Part shown: piece after piece, positions 16,571-25,919 of the stretch | How the letters are laid out: each line of letters starts with the position of its first letter | Numbering within the stretch: the first letter of the stretch is position 1 | DNA from: Paenibacillus polysaccharolyticus | GTDB lineage: Bacteria; Bacillota; Bacilli; Paenibacillales; Paenibacillaceae | Reading direction: 5' to 3' | Assembly (NCBI RefSeq): GCF_900102085.1 | Contig: NZ_FMVM01000016.1 | Location: forward strand, 1-64,000 | Length of the DNA stretch: 64,000 nucleotides | Made by a program: the position numbers and the translations under genes | Notes under the pieces: model-generated | Seen by the model: only the letters and a program-made list of their open reading frames with translations | Databases searched by the model: none | What the model was told of the DNA's origin: nothing

Positions 16571-19120
16571 CTACATTAACATCTGCGGATCTACATCAAG
16601 GCTAATGAGCAGCTTCTGGGCCTGAACATCATCGTCCATGTGCCGGGCCGTTGCCAGAGCCAGACCGATGGCATCCACATCCCCACGCCATTTTATCATA
16701 CATTGGAATCGGTATCTATTCTTGATCCTTGGAATTGGAGAAGCTACAGGCCCAAGCACATCAAAGGCTTCGTTACTGAAACGGTCCAGACTGCCCAGCC
16801 ATCCAGCAGCATTCGCCTTTTCTTTCAGCAATCGGGTATAGTTTTCAGCCAATCGAATCAGTACAGGAAGTTGTTCATGGGAGAAGGTTACCAGAATCAG
16901 ACGACAGTATGGCGGATACTGTAAATTTCTCCGATGTAGCAATTCCTCCTTCACAAAGGATACATAGTCATGCTGGCTTGCATGTCCAATGGAGTAGTGT
17001 TCTGGCGTGTAAGACTGTACAAATACTTCACCCGGCAATTGATGACGACCCGCTCGGCCTGCCACTTGTGTCAGCAGTTGGAAGGTTTTCTCGGCAGCAC
17101 GGAAATCAGGCAAGTTAAGAGCTGAATCCGCGGTGATGACTCCAACGAGCGTCACATCAGGGAAATCGAGCCCCTTGGCAACCATCTGGGTTCCAAGTAA
17201 CACATCGGCTTTTTTCTCCCGAAACTGTTTTAACAGCTTCTCATGCGCGCCTTTCTCCGTTGTTGTATCCACATCCATACGGATCACCCGTATCCCTGGA
17301 AACAGCTTGGCCAGTTCCTCTTCAACCCGTTGCGTTCCTGTACCAAAGTAGCGAATATGCTCACTTCCACAATCCGGGCACGTTTCGGGCGCCGCTTCAG
17401 CATACCCGCAATAGTGGCAGCGTAAATTGTTGGAACGTTGATGATATGTCAAAGAGATGTCACATTCAGGACAGCCCGCCACATATCCACAGCTTCGGCA
17501 CATCACAAAGGTTGAATATCCGCGCCGATTCAGTAGCAGCACCGTCTGTTCTCCGCGCTCCAAGCGCTCTTCCAACCCTTTGTGTAACGCTCTGCTGAAC
17601 ATGGAACGATTGCCATCCTTCAGTTCTTCACGCATATCGATGATTCGTACAGCTGGCAGATTGTTGCCAAGCGCCCTTGTAGGCATTTCAAGCAAGAGAG
17701 GAGCAAAATCATCATTGCTTTGCGAACGCGCAGCATAATAACTTTCCAACGAAGGGGTAGCCGAACCCAGAACCACCACGGCCTGATGTTGTTGTGCTCT
17801 TTTGACAGCTACATCACGCGCATGGTATTTCGGCGTTTCTTCCTGTTTATAGGAAGTCTCATGTTCTTCATCCATAATAATCAGTCCCAGACGGCTGAAT
17901 GGAGCAAATACCGCAGAGCGGGCACCAATCGCAACTTTCACCTGACCTTCCCTGATTTTACGCCATTCATCATAACGTTCACCGCCGGAAAGACGACTGT
18001 GCATGACCGCAACCTGATCACCAAAACGTCCTTTGAAGCGCTCCACCATCTGTGGAGTAAGAGCAATCTCCGGCACCAGCACGATGGCCTGTCTGTCCTG
18101 ATTGATGCACTGTTGAATCGTCTGCAGATATACTTCCGTTTTACCGCTTCCGGTAACGCCATGCAAAAGAAATACACCATGACGCTGTTCCTGCAACCGG
18201 CCGTTGATGCTGCTGTATACGCCTTGTTGCTCGTCTGTCAATTTCAGTGGTTCTGTCGGTTTAAAACGTCTGCCCTGATACGGATCACGGAACACTTCTA
18301 CATCCTCTGTTACAACCAAGCCTTTTTCCTCTAGGCCTTTGATCGTTGCTGCCGAAACTTGAAGCGTAGACAATACTTCCTTCAAAGGCATGGGCAGCAA
18401 ATCCTTCATCTCCAGCAAAAAAGAAAGAATTTCCTTCTGCCGTTGTGCTTTTGACGGGAACGAAGACAACGCTTCTTCCGCGACAGCGATATCCACAGCC
18501 AGATTCACGGACTTCATCGTTTTTTTATTCAGCTTATCCTTAATCGCCTGACTTTCCAAAAGCACACCGCCGAGCAACAGCTTTTTGATCAAGGCTGCAT
18601 GGTTGGGGTATTTTCGGCTTAATTGTTGCAGCGGAACCTGCCCCCGGCTTTTGACAAAACGGATAATATCCTGCTGCACCTTCTCGGTTGTCGATTCCTC
18701 TCCCCACATAAACAGAACGTCCTCGTTAGAAGATTCACCTCCAACATGTCCATCTAGTGCATCTCCTAGTGAAATGTAGCGCTCCGCTTTTCCTTTCAAA
18801 GCCGTCGGCACCATCACTTGCAAGGACAAAATCCGATTGCTCGCATATCGCTCGCTCATCCATTCCGCCAGCTCCACCAGATCCTTCGATAGCGGTGGCA
18901 CAATGTCCAGCAGCTCCTGAATATGTTTTAATTTAAACGATTCCTCTCCCGTACGGGGAACCAGATCAACGACGAATCCTTGCACGGTGCGATGTCCAAA
19001 AGGTACACCTACCCTGCTTCCCACCTCAATCCATTCCTTCATGGAGTCGGGTACCAGATAATCAAAAGGCCGGTCGGTCTGCTTCACAGGCACATCGACA
19101 ATGACCTTGGCAATCTCCAT
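16571..19120 (-). CDS. priA: Primosomal replication-restart helicase PriA
   Basis: Protein of 849 residues. The N-terminal 3'-DNA-binding domain (about 1-110) is followed by a winged-helix region. The helicase core has Walker A GVTGSGKTEVYL and the DEEH box. The zinc-binding insert is rich in CxxC pairs (CRSCG, CPECD, CHYCG, CPDCG), and the C-terminal helicase lobe carries QVAGRAGR. PriA recognises forked DNA and reloads the replicative helicase through DnaB/DnaD/DnaI in Firmicutes. It begins 3 bases after coaBC, and its ribosome-binding site GGAGGAATT overlaps the end of that gene. Confidence 0.97.
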   Translation of the reverse strand: MEIAKVIVDVPVKQTDRPFDYLVPDSMKEWIEVGSRVGVPFGHRTVQGFVVDLVPRTGEESFKLKHIQELLDIVPPLSKDLVELAEWMSERYASNRILSLQVMVPTALKGKAERYISLGDALDGHVGGESSNEDVLFMWGEESTTEKVQQDIIRFVKSRGQVPLQQLSRKYPNHAALIKKLLLGGVLLESQAIKDKLNKKTMKSVNLAVDIAVAEEALSSFPSKAQRQKEILSFLLEMKDLLPMPLKEVLSTLQVSAATIKGLEEKGLVVTEDVEVFRDPYQGRRFKPTEPLKLTDEQQGVYSSINGRLQEQRHGVFLLHGVTGSGKTEVYLQTIQQCINQDRQAIVLVPEIALTPQMVERFKGRFGDQVAVMHSRLSGGERYDEWRKIREGQVKVAIGARSAVFAPFSRLGLIIMDEEHETSYKQEETPKYHARDVAVKRAQQHQAVVVLGSATPSLESYYAARSQSNDDFAPLLLEMPTRALGNNLPAVRIIDMREELKDGNRSMFSRALHKGLEERLERGEQTVLLLNRRGYSTFVMCRSCGYVAGCPECDISLTYHQRSNNLRCHYCGYAEAAPETCPDCGSEHIRYFGTGTQRVEEELAKLFPGIRVIRMDVDTTTEKGAHEKLLKQFREKKADVLLGTQMVAKGLDFPDVTLVGVITADSALNLPDFRAAEKTFQLLTQVAGRAGRHQLPGEVFVQSYTPEHYSIGHASQHDYVSFVKEELLHRRNLQYPPYCRLILVTFSHEQLPVLIRLAENYTRLLKEKANAAGWLGSLDRFSNEAFDVLGPVASPIPRIKNRYRFQCMIKWRGDVDAIGLALATARHMDDDVQAQKLLISLDVDPQMLM

Positions 19121-19123
19121 CTT

Positions 19124-20437
19124 CTAATTCCTCCCGGCAATGCGCTCCGCCGCAATTCGGAGCAAACGATGTGCCACTTCTTCCTTGGACATCAGCTCAA
19201 GCTCCTCTACCAACCCATCACGGTCATAAATATGCACCGCATTGGTGTCTGTTCCAAATCCTGCTCCCGAACGGGTGACATCATTGGCTACGATCAGATC
19301 ACAATTTTTCCGTTCCAGTTTCTCACGTGCATACATCTCGAGCGACTGGGTCTCGGCAGCAAAACCAATCAAATACTGATGGGTTTTCCTTTTACCCAGC
19401 GTCTCCAAAATATCTATATTTTTCACAAGTTCGAGCGACAACGTGTCGCCTTTTTTCTTGATTTTTTCCATGTAAACTTCTTTCGGGCGATAATCCGCGA
19501 CAGCGGCTGCCTTAATGACGATATCCGCACCATCCCACTCACGGGATACTGACTCATACATGTCCTGTGCAGACTGTACAGGTATGATCTCTACATTTTC
19601 TGGCGGCTGTGCCTGTGTATTACCCATAACAAGCTTCACATCAGCCCCAAGATCACGCGCTGCAGCGGCGATCGCAAATCCCATTTTCCCGGATGAATCA
19701 TTTGTAATATAACGCACCGGATCAATGCGCTCGATCGTACCACCAGCGGTAACCACGACCTTTTTACCATTTAAGAGCGAATCGTGTCCTAACATCACGC
19801 TGTGCAACGACTCTTGAGTTCCCGGCTGCGCACCACCTTGTGCAACAGTTGTAAACCAGGTCTGTTCTGAAGGTTTTACCGATACCGCATCACGCTGTGC
19901 AAAAAAACGCTCCACCACATCCACAATGGTCTCCGGTTCTTCCAGGCGCCCCTTGCCGACATATCCGCAAGCCAGAAGTCCTTCACCCGGTTCAATCATT
20001 AATGTGCCCCGTTCAGCCAGCAGATTCATATTGTGTTGCACCGCCGGATGATCATACATGTGCACATTCATGGCAGGAGCAATCATCACTGGTGCAGTAG
20101 TAGCAAGCAGGGTCGTAGTTAGCATATCGTCAGCCATCCCGTGTGCCATCTTGGCAATGACATTCGCTGTTGCCGGAGCGACCAGCACCAAATCAGCCAT
20201 GTCTGCGAGATTAATATGAGAGACCACCGCTGGCTCACGTTCATCGAATGTATCTGTATATACTGCGTTTCGGGTCAACGTTTGCAGCGTTAATTCGGTA
20301 ATAAACTGTGTCGCCGAAGCGGTCATGATGACGTGAACATCCGCTCCCTTTTGCACCAGTTTGCTGCATAATGTTGCTGCTTTATAAGCTGCAATGCCCC
20401 CTGTTACGCCAAGCACGATTTTTTTACCGTTCAACAT
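19124..20437 (-). CDS. coaBC: Bifunctional phosphopantothenoylcysteine decarboxylase/synthetase CoaBC
   Basis: Protein of 437 residues for coenzyme A synthesis. The N-terminal flavin-dependent decarboxylase (CoaC, about 1-190) has GVTGGIAAYKA, the PAMNVHMYDHPAVQ motif and the active-site Cys in LLACGYVGKGRL. The C-terminal synthetase (CoaB, about 220-437) has VVTAGGTIERIDPVRYI, NDSSGKMG and KAAAVADYRP. The start ATG (20435-20437) has GGGGG 9 bases upstream; an in-frame TTG two codons earlier is less well placed. It follows the rpoZ terminator and likely starts the coaBC-priA-def-fmt-rsmB operon. Confidence 0.96.
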   Translation of the reverse strand: MLNGKKIVLGVTGGIAAYKAATLCSKLVQKGADVHVIMTASATQFITELTLQTLTRNAVYTDTFDEREPAVVSHINLADMADLVLVAPATANVIAKMAHGMADDMLTTTLLATTAPVMIAPAMNVHMYDHPAVQHNMNLLAERGTLMIEPGEGLLACGYVGKGRLEEPETIVDVVERFFAQRDAVSVKPSEQTWFTTVAQGGAQPGTQESLHSVMLGHDSLLNGKKVVVTAGGTIERIDPVRYITNDSSGKMGFAIAAAARDLGADVKLVMGNTQAQPPENVEIIPVQSAQDMYESVSREWDGADIVIKAAAVADYRPKEVYMEKIKKKGDTLSLELVKNIDILETLGKRKTHQYLIGFAAETQSLEMYAREKLERKNCDLIVANDVTRSGAGFGTDTNAVHIYDRDGLVEELELMSKEEVAHRLLRIAAERIAGRN

Positions 20438-20512
20438 GTTCAATATCCCCCGATAATGTTAAGACATCAATACAAGTTCAATACTAGTTCATCTATATGA
20501 TCAAGGCTTATT

Positions 20513-20540
20513 CGTAAAAAAATAACAACCTTTCGGTTGT
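20513..20540 (-). terminator. Terminator after rpoZ
   Basis: On the minus strand the stem ACAACC/GGTTGT with loop GAAA is followed by TATTTTTTT. It separates rpoZ from coaBC. Confidence 0.75.
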
Positions 20541-20590
20541 CAAAATGATTTCGGCTATCGCCGTATGCAGTTAAAGAGCAGCCCTGGGGC

Positions 20591-20803
20591 TTACTCTTCT
20601 TCTTCGTCCTGCCCTTTAATCACAACAAGGTGATCACCATAAATCTCTTCCAAAGCAACGCCAACCTGTTTATGGGACTTTGCGTTTCTCAGCTCTGTTT
20701 TTTCGCCTTCACGAAGCTGTCTCGCACGGCGGGAAGCAGCAACAACCAGGGAATACTTGCTGTCAACTTTGTTCATCATTTCATCAATTGAAGGATACAG
20801 CAT
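20591..20803 (-). CDS. rpoZ: DNA-directed RNA polymerase omega subunit
   Basis: Protein of 70 residues starting MLYPSIDEMMNKVDSKYSLV, with the omega core VVAASRRARQLREG and an acidic tail ending DEEEE. Omega helps assemble and stabilise RNA polymerase by clamping the beta' C-terminus. An AGAGGTG ribosome-binding site lies 10 bases before the ATG at 20801-20803; the longer in-frame extension to 20917 is rejected as unlike the family. It belongs to the remA-gmk-rpoZ group conserved across Firmicutes. Confidence 0.96.
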   Translation of the reverse strand: MLYPSIDEMMNKVDSKYSLVVAASRRARQLREGEKTELRNAKSHKQVGVALEEIYGDHLVVIKGQDEEEE

Positions 20804-20834
20804 ATTAACAAAACACCTCTTTGCTTTAGTATAA

Positions 20835-20936
20835 TCACAAGTTGCCGCCGGACAGAACCTGATGTTGCGTGTCCTCACGTAGAAGCAGCAGTCCAGAATG
20901 AACCTCAACCTTAACATGATATGACAACTGCCCCAT
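20835..20936 (-). CDS. Possible 33-residue small protein between gmk and rpoZ
   Basis: An open frame of 33 codons on the operon strand fills most of the gap between gmk and rpoZ. It encodes a peptide starting MGQLSYHVKVEV and containing a GLLLLRED segment. Codon choice looks like that of neighbouring genes, and the frame stays open to within four codons of the gmk stop. There is no clear ribosome-binding site before the ATG. I do not recognise it; it may be a real small gene or only a spacer. Confidence 0.25.
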   Translation of the reverse strand: MGQLSYHVKVEVHSGLLLLREDTQHQVLSGGNL

Positions 20937-20966
20937 GAATATCGCTGTACGCGGCGGCAAAAGGGA

Positions 20967-21539
20967 TTATTTATTGATCTTACAATGTTCGGCGATAATG
21001 ATGCTTTCTATTCGTTTGCAAGCCGAATCAATCTCATCATTAACCACGGCATAGTCATAATGCTCGAGCAGATTGATCTCATCGACTGCTACAGACATCC
21101 GGTGATCAATCGTCGCTTGACTTTCCGTGCCCCGTCCTTGAATACGATCCTTCAACTCATCCAAAGAAGGAGGAAGCAGGAAGACAAAAATTCCCTCAGG
21201 GAATTTCTCCTTCACTTTAAGTGCACCCTGAACCTCAATCTCCAGAATAATATCTCGGCCTTCGTTGATCGTTTTCTCCACAAAATTACGCGGAGTACCG
21301 TAATAATTGCCCACATACTCTGCATGTTCCAGCAGTTGATCCTCGGCAATCATTCTCAAAAAATCATCATGAGAGTGGAAAAAATAGTTCACTCCATGCT
21401 CTTCACCCAAACGTGGCTGACGAGTGGTTGCTGAAACCGAATAAGTCAGATTCGGCACCCGTTGGCGCAACGCACTGCATACTGTACCCTTCCCGACCCC
21501 AGAGGGGCCGGACAACACTATCAGTAATCCCTTAGACAT
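20967..21539 (-). CDS. gmk: Guanylate kinase
   Basis: Enzyme of 190 residues that phosphorylates GMP to GDP with ATP. The P-loop reads [12 protein letters not shown] near residue 10. GMP-binding residues lie in [16 protein letters not shown], and [15 protein letters not shown] belongs to the family core. The start ATG at 21537-21539 has GGAGTG upstream; the longer in-frame form to 21635 runs into remA and is rejected. It sits between remA and rpoZ. Confidence 0.97.
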   Translation of the reverse strand: MSKGLLIVLSGPSGVGKGTVCSALRQRVPNLTYSVSATTRQPRLGEEHGVNYFFHSHDDFLRMIAEDQLLEHAEYVGNYYGTPRNFVEKTINEGRDIILEIEVQGALKVKEKFPEGIFVFLLPPSLDELKDRIQGRGTESQATIDHRMSVAVDEINLLEHYDYAVVNDEIDSACKRIESIIIAEHCKINK

Positions 21540-21552
21540 ATTACACTCCATT

Positions 21553-21813
21553 TTATTCGTCGTTATCATCATCTTTCGAGGAAAGACGATGGGCGACCGT
21601 TTCAGGCTGAACTGCAGACAGAATAACATGATCACTATCCGTAATAATTACGGCACGTGTACGTCTTCCATACGTTGCATCAATCAGCATGTGACGATCT
21701 CTAGCCTCTTGTATAATTCTCTTGATCGGCGCCGATTCCGGACTCACGATGGATATAATCCGGTTCGCCGATACGATGTTACCGAATCCAATGTTAATGA
21801 GTTTGATTGCCAT
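21553..21813 (-). CDS. remA: Extracellular matrix regulator RemA (DUF370)
   Basis: DNA-binding protein of 86 residues starting [20 protein letters not shown], with [11 protein letters not shown] and [14 protein letters not shown], which identify the family. In B. subtilis RemA activates matrix operons (eps, tapA) and osmoprotection genes, forming ring-like oligomers. Start ATG at 21811-21813. An acidic tail (KDDDNDE) ends the protein. It lies between yloC-like and gmk as in Bacillus. Confidence 0.95.
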   Translation of the reverse strand: MAIKLINIGFGNIVSANRIISIVSPESAPIKRIIQEARDRHMLIDATYGRRTRAVIITDSDHVILSAVQPETVAHRLSSKDDDNDE

Positions 21814-21864
21814 AATCAGGTTCTTCCCCCTATACATGCGACTCTTTTGCCGAAATTTAGCCGT

Positions 21865-22764
21865 TCATTCGATGTTCGCCGCTTGCTCACGAATCTTCTC
21901 CAGCTCCGCTTTCATCTCGACAACACGGTTCACCAGAGCCAAGTGGTTGGCTTTTGATCCAATCGTATTAACCTCGCGATTCATCTCCTGAATCAGGAAG
22001 TCCAACTTGCGGCCTACCGATTCCTCGCTCTTCAACAATTCTCTACATTGTCCAAAGTGGCTGAGTAAACGCGTAAGCTCCTCTTCAATGTTGGAACGAT
22101 CAGCAAAGACTGCGATTTCCATACCCAATTTATGCTCATCAAAAGGGAAAGAGCCGTCCTCCTGCAACTCCGTAAGACGCTGTCTCAACTTGTTGCGGTA
22201 ATCGCTCACCACAGTGGGTGCAAGTGCAAGCATCTCGGTGTGTAGTGACTCCAGACGGGTAATCCGCCGCTCCAGATCATTGGCCAGATGAAGACCTTCA
22301 CGAGCGCGCATCTGCTCCAAACTGGACAGAGCTTCGTTCAACCCAGCCTGCAGAACCTGCTCCCACTCGTCTTTTTGTTCCTCTTGGATGGGGCTTGTCC
22401 CATCCGGTTGAACCATGACATCCGGCAAACCTAGCATATCCACAATACTTGGCTTGCCCTGCATTCCAAATTGAGACTCAAGCCGCTCTGCAGCCTGCAG
22501 ATAGGCCCTGACCGCCTGCTCATTCAGAACAGCGGGGAGAGCCTGGTCTTCCTCTTTTTCTTTCATTACATAAACATCAATCCGCCCACGCTTCAAGCGG
22601 CCCTGTACGATCTTTCTCAAACCATCTTCATAATACGTCCACTCTCTAGGCAGACGCATCATCACTTCGCAATAACGATGATTGACTGATTTGATCTCCA
22701 ATTGTACCTTGTAGCCGCCAAAATGAAAGGCGGATTGACCGTATCCGGTCATACTGAATGACAT
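21865..22764 (-). CDS. yloC: YicC/YloC family endoribonuclease
   Basis: Protein of 299 residues with the N-terminal signature MSFSMTGYGQSAF, then SVNHRYCEVMMRLP and RIDVYV. The C-terminal DUF1732 half has ELTRLLSHFGQC and GRKLDFLIQEMNREVNTIGSKA. The family is known as an oligomeric endoribonuclease (YicC in E. coli degrades RyhB; YloC in B. subtilis). There are alternative starts GTG (22771-22773) and ATG (22768-22770); I prefer the ATG at 22762-22764, which has GGATGTG just upstream and gives the usual N-terminus. It lies 20 bases after the methionine enzyme gene. Confidence 0.92.
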   Translation of the reverse strand: MSFSMTGYGQSAFHFGGYKVQLEIKSVNHRYCEVMMRLPREWTYYEDGLRKIVQGRLKRGRIDVYVMKEKEEDQALPAVLNEQAVRAYLQAAERLESQFGMQGKPSIVDMLGLPDVMVQPDGTSPIQEEQKDEWEQVLQAGLNEALSSLEQMRAREGLHLANDLERRITRLESLHTEMLALAPTVVSDYRNKLRQRLTELQEDGSFPFDEHKLGMEIAVFADRSNIEEELTRLLSHFGQCRELLKSEESVGRKLDFLIQEMNREVNTIGSKANHLALVNRVVEMKAELEKIREQAANIE

Positions 22765-22783
22765 CGGCATCACATCCGTTTTA

Positions 22784-24673
22784 CTATTGTAATTGATTAT
22801 TAGGGTTGAAACAAGTAGGACATTGATGCTCCGATTTCTCCCAGACGTATTGAGTCAGTTCTGCCGTCATGCCATAGAACATAAACGGAGTCATCAGATA
22901 GATGCCCTTGAAGTGCTCTGTAGCTACATCCAGTAGCTCTTTTGCAATCGTCACTCCCATGGCACGCCCCTCTTCACCTTCCAGTCCTGCCATCCGTGAA
23001 CGCACTTCATCGGAAAGCTGGATACCTGGAACCTCATTGTGCAGATACTCTGCGTTTCGGCCGCTTGCGAGTGGCATAATACCGATGAAAATAGGAATGT
23101 CCAGATGTTTGGTTGCCTCACGCATCGCCACGATCAATTCCGGATCATACACCGGCTGAGTCATAATATAGTCTGCCCCGGAGGCAATTTTCTTCTCAAG
23201 CCTTTGTACCGCTTTGTCCAGATGTTTCACGTTCGGGTTGAAGGCCGCTCCAATAACAAAGCCGGCTTTCTGTTTCAACGGTTTACCCGAAAAGGCTACA
23301 CCATCATTCAGTTGTTTAATCATTCTTATGATTTCAAACGATGTCAAATCGTACACGGAGCTTGAACCAGGCAAGTCACCAAACCTTGCAGGGTCGCCCG
23401 TAACGGCAAGCACATGGTTAATGCCGAGTGCATCGAATCCCATCATATGGGATTGAGTTCCGATCAAGTTACGGTCACGGCAGGCGATATGCACAAGTGC
23501 ACGAAGTCCTGTGCGATCCTGCACCAGATGTCCGAGTGCCATATTACTCATACGTGTTACAGCAAGGGAGTTGTCAGCAAGCGTAAGGGCATCCGCTCCT
23601 GCCGCTTTCAGTGTTTCGGCACCCTTCATAAACTTGGCAATATCCAGATCACGCGGGGGATCGAGCTCTACAATGACCGTGTGGCGTTGTTTGACCAGAT
23701 CAACAATGGTTGGCTGGCCCCCTCGTCCTGCGCGTTCATCCACATTCTCATGAAGTACAATGCGTGACGTAATCTCGGCAGGATAAGGTTCAGCAATCGG
23801 CTGAGGTACGTAATCCGCAAGCGCTTCTTTAATCGCAGTGATGTGATCCGGCGTTGTACCGCAGCAACCGCCGATAATACGTGCACCAAGATCAGCAAAC
23901 TGTATTGCAGTCTGACCAAAGTACTCTGGTGTTGCACCGTAACGGAACTGACCATCCACATAGTCCGCCGCACCCGCATTCGGATATACGGACATCGGAA
24001 CACCGATACGTCCAGAAACGGTTTCCATCGCACGCATGATCCCGTTCGGACCAGACCTGCAATTGAAACCGATGACGTCAGCCCCCTGTTCGCGCATGAT
24101 ACGAAATGCTTCAGGCATCGTGTAACCGTCCAGCGTATGGCCTACATCCTCTACCGCGAATTGTCCAATCACAGGCAGGTCGCTCAGCTTGCGGGCCTGC
24201 AAAAGAGCGATATCCATCTCTTCGATATCATAGAACGTTTCAAGCAAGATGCCATCTACGCCTTCGTCTAGTAACGCAAAAATCTGCTGTTGATAGAAGC
24301 GTTTCAATTCACTAGTAGACACATTTGTCCGTTTGCCGCCGCGAATCGAACCTACTGCACCCAGAACGTAGCCCTCTGCCCCTGCCACTTCTTTCGCGAT
24401 GCGTACGCCCGCACGGTTCACATCCTCCACTTTGGACTCTAGCCCAAATTTAGACAACTTGTCAAAGTTAGCCGAGTACGTATTGGTCTCGAATATATCC
24501 GTGCCTGCATCACGATAGCGACGATGCACATCAGCCACAACTTCAGGTGAAATCAAGTTCAACTCTTCATAAGATATCCCTACCGGAAATCCCATTTGAT
24601 ATAGAAATGTCCCCATGGCCCCATCCCCAACAAGAACACGTTGCTTCATCGCTGTACGTAAATCTGCCTTCAT
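22784..24673 (-). CDS. yitJ: Bifunctional homocysteine S-methyltransferase / methylenetetrahydrofolate reductase
   Basis: Protein of 629 residues that fuses two steps of methionine synthesis. The N-terminal half (about 1-290) is a zinc-dependent homocysteine methyltransferase barrel with DGAMGTFL, GFNCRSGP (Zn Cys) and GGCCGTTPDH (two Zn Cys). The C-terminal half (about 325-615) is a MetF-like flavin barrel with VELDPPRD, LAVTGDPARFGD and ITQPVYDP-like segment MTQPVYDPEL. It resembles YitJ of B. subtilis. I looked for an S-box riboswitch upstream, since yitJ in Bacillus has one, and found none in the 236-base gap to dapF. Which methyl donor the N-terminal domain uses is not certain. Confidence 0.93.
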   Translation of the reverse strand: MKADLRTAMKQRVLVGDGAMGTFLYQMGFPVGISYEELNLISPEVVADVHRRYRDAGTDIFETNTYSANFDKLSKFGLESKVEDVNRAGVRIAKEVAGAEGYVLGAVGSIRGGKRTNVSTSELKRFYQQQIFALLDEGVDGILLETFYDIEEMDIALLQARKLSDLPVIGQFAVEDVGHTLDGYTMPEAFRIMREQGADVIGFNCRSGPNGIMRAMETVSGRIGVPMSVYPNAGAADYVDGQFRYGATPEYFGQTAIQFADLGARIIGGCCGTTPDHITAIKEALADYVPQPIAEPYPAEITSRIVLHENVDERAGRGGQPTIVDLVKQRHTVIVELDPPRDLDIAKFMKGAETLKAAGADALTLADNSLAVTRMSNMALGHLVQDRTGLRALVHIACRDRNLIGTQSHMMGFDALGINHVLAVTGDPARFGDLPGSSSVYDLTSFEIIRMIKQLNDGVAFSGKPLKQKAGFVIGAAFNPNVKHLDKAVQRLEKKIASGADYIMTQPVYDPELIVAMREATKHLDIPIFIGIMPLASGRNAEYLHNEVPGIQLSDEVRSRMAGLEGEEGRAMGVTIAKELLDVATEHFKGIYLMTPFMFYGMTAELTQYVWEKSEHQCPTCFNPNNQLQ

Positions 24674-24853
24674 CCCGTTTCCCCCCGCCTGACTGTGATC
24701 GTTTTCATACTAATGTAACACAAAAAATGCTTAAAAACGAAGAAAAACACAGGTATTTACTGTATGTCCGACTCCAGTGGACATTCCTGCGAAATATCTG
24801 CTGAATTCGTCCTTGATGACCGGACAGCATGTAACTTCTTGTCTAATTTGGAT

Positions 24854-24878
24854 AAAAAAAGAGGCCCTGCAGGCCTCT
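24854..24878 (-). terminator. Terminator of dapF
   Basis: The 7-base-pair stem AGAGGCC/GGCCTCT with a short loop is followed on the minus strand by TTTTTTT, about 30 bases after the dapF stop codon. Confidence 0.85.
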
Positions 24879-24909
24879 TCCGTGTAACCCTCTACTTTTT
24901 TTCAAGAAA

Positions 24910-25743
24910 CTATGAAGTAAATCCTTTGAAAACAACTTCGGCTGGTCCCGTCATATAGACGTGGTTATCCGCCTCGTTCCACTCAATGTTCAGATCCCCG
25001 CCTTTAAGGCTAATTACAGCAGTACGATCTGTATGACCATTCAGTACAGAGGATACCAGCGTTGCACAAGCGCCTGTTCCGCAAGCCAGTGTCGGACCAG
25101 CGCCACGCTCCCATACACGCATGTCTACATATCCGCGGTCGCGTACCGTTGCGAATTCAACATTAATTTTTTTCGGGAACATCGGGTGAACCTCAAGCAA
25201 TGGCCCCCATGTTGTCAGATCAAAATTCACCGCATCATCGACATAGATGACCGCGTGAGGGTTGCCCATAGACACCGCTGTGAATTTGAATGCATGTCCA
25301 TTCGCTTCAATGTTGTGATTGACCACCGGATTCGCATCCACTGTGGTAGGTACTTGAAGACCATCCAGAATCGGCTCGCCCATGTCTACCCGTACGGTCT
25401 CTACCTTGCCATCCCGGATATTAAGAGTTACAGGTTGAACCCCTGCACCAATCGTTTCAATCGTAATTTGCTCGCGATCAACATGCCCATGGTCATATAC
25501 ATACTTGGACACACAACGGATCGCGTTGCCGCATTGCTCCGCTTCAGAACCGTCCGAGTTCATGATGCGCATCTGAAAATCCGCCTTCTCCGAAGGCAGT
25601 ATATAAACCAGACCATCTGCTCCGATACCGAAGAACCGATTGCACCATTTTACCGCAAGTTCAGCCGCATCTGCTGGAAGCTGTTTTTCACCAAATACAA
25701 CGATAAAGTCGTTGCCTAGTCCGTGCATTTTCGTAAATTCCAT
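24910..25743 (-). CDS. dapF: Diaminopimelate epimerase
   Basis: Enzyme of 277 residues that converts LL- to meso-diaminopimelate for lysine and peptidoglycan. The two catalytic cysteines are visible: Cys71 in EQCGNAIRC and Cys221 in LACGTGACATLV. The N-terminus MEFTKMHGLGNDF is the family signature, and the pseudo-twofold halves are complete. It forms a single-gene unit between terminators, with the Ca2+ ATPase terminator upstream. Confidence 0.97.
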   Translation of the reverse strand: MEFTKMHGLGNDFIVVFGEKQLPADAAELAVKWCNRFFGIGADGLVYILPSEKADFQMRIMNSDGSEAEQCGNAIRCVSKYVYDHGHVDREQITIETIGAGVQPVTLNIRDGKVETVRVDMGEPILDGLQVPTTVDANPVVNHNIEANGHAFKFTAVSMGNPHAVIYVDDAVNFDLTTWGPLLEVHPMFPKKINVEFATVRDRGYVDMRVWERGAGPTLACGTGACATLVSSVLNGHTDRTAVISLKGGDLNIEWNEADNHVYMTGPAEVVFKGFTS

Positions 25744-25830
25744 ATCTTGCCCACTCCTTTTGGCAGTCTTCCGCCAAAGCTTTATAGTTTATTTATAGCT
25801 AATCTTCATATCATGCGCACAAAGCATACA

Positions 25831-25887
25831 AAAAAAGCTATCCTGCAAAATATCAAAGCTTTCGCTTTGAATCATTTTGAGGATAGC
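25831..25887 (-). terminator. Long terminator hairpin after the Ca2+ ATPase gene
   Basis: An imperfect hairpin of about 50 bases has GCTATCCT/AGGATAGC outer arms, CAAAAT/ATTTTG and CAAAGC/GCTTTG inner stems and a TTTC-type loop. It ends in TTTTTTTG on the minus strand. It is unusually long for a terminator. Confidence 0.8.
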
Positions 25888-25919
25888 ATATCGAAACGAG
25901 ATATTAAAAGCTATTGATT

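Noticed and set aside
24674-24909. S-box (SAM) riboswitch before the methionine enzyme gene
   Set aside because: I looked for the conserved S-box segments on the minus strand and did not see them; only the dapF terminator is evident.
24961-25719. Plus-strand 252-codon frame opposite dapF
   Set aside because: Antisense shadow of dapF; both catalytic cysteine motifs are on the minus strand.
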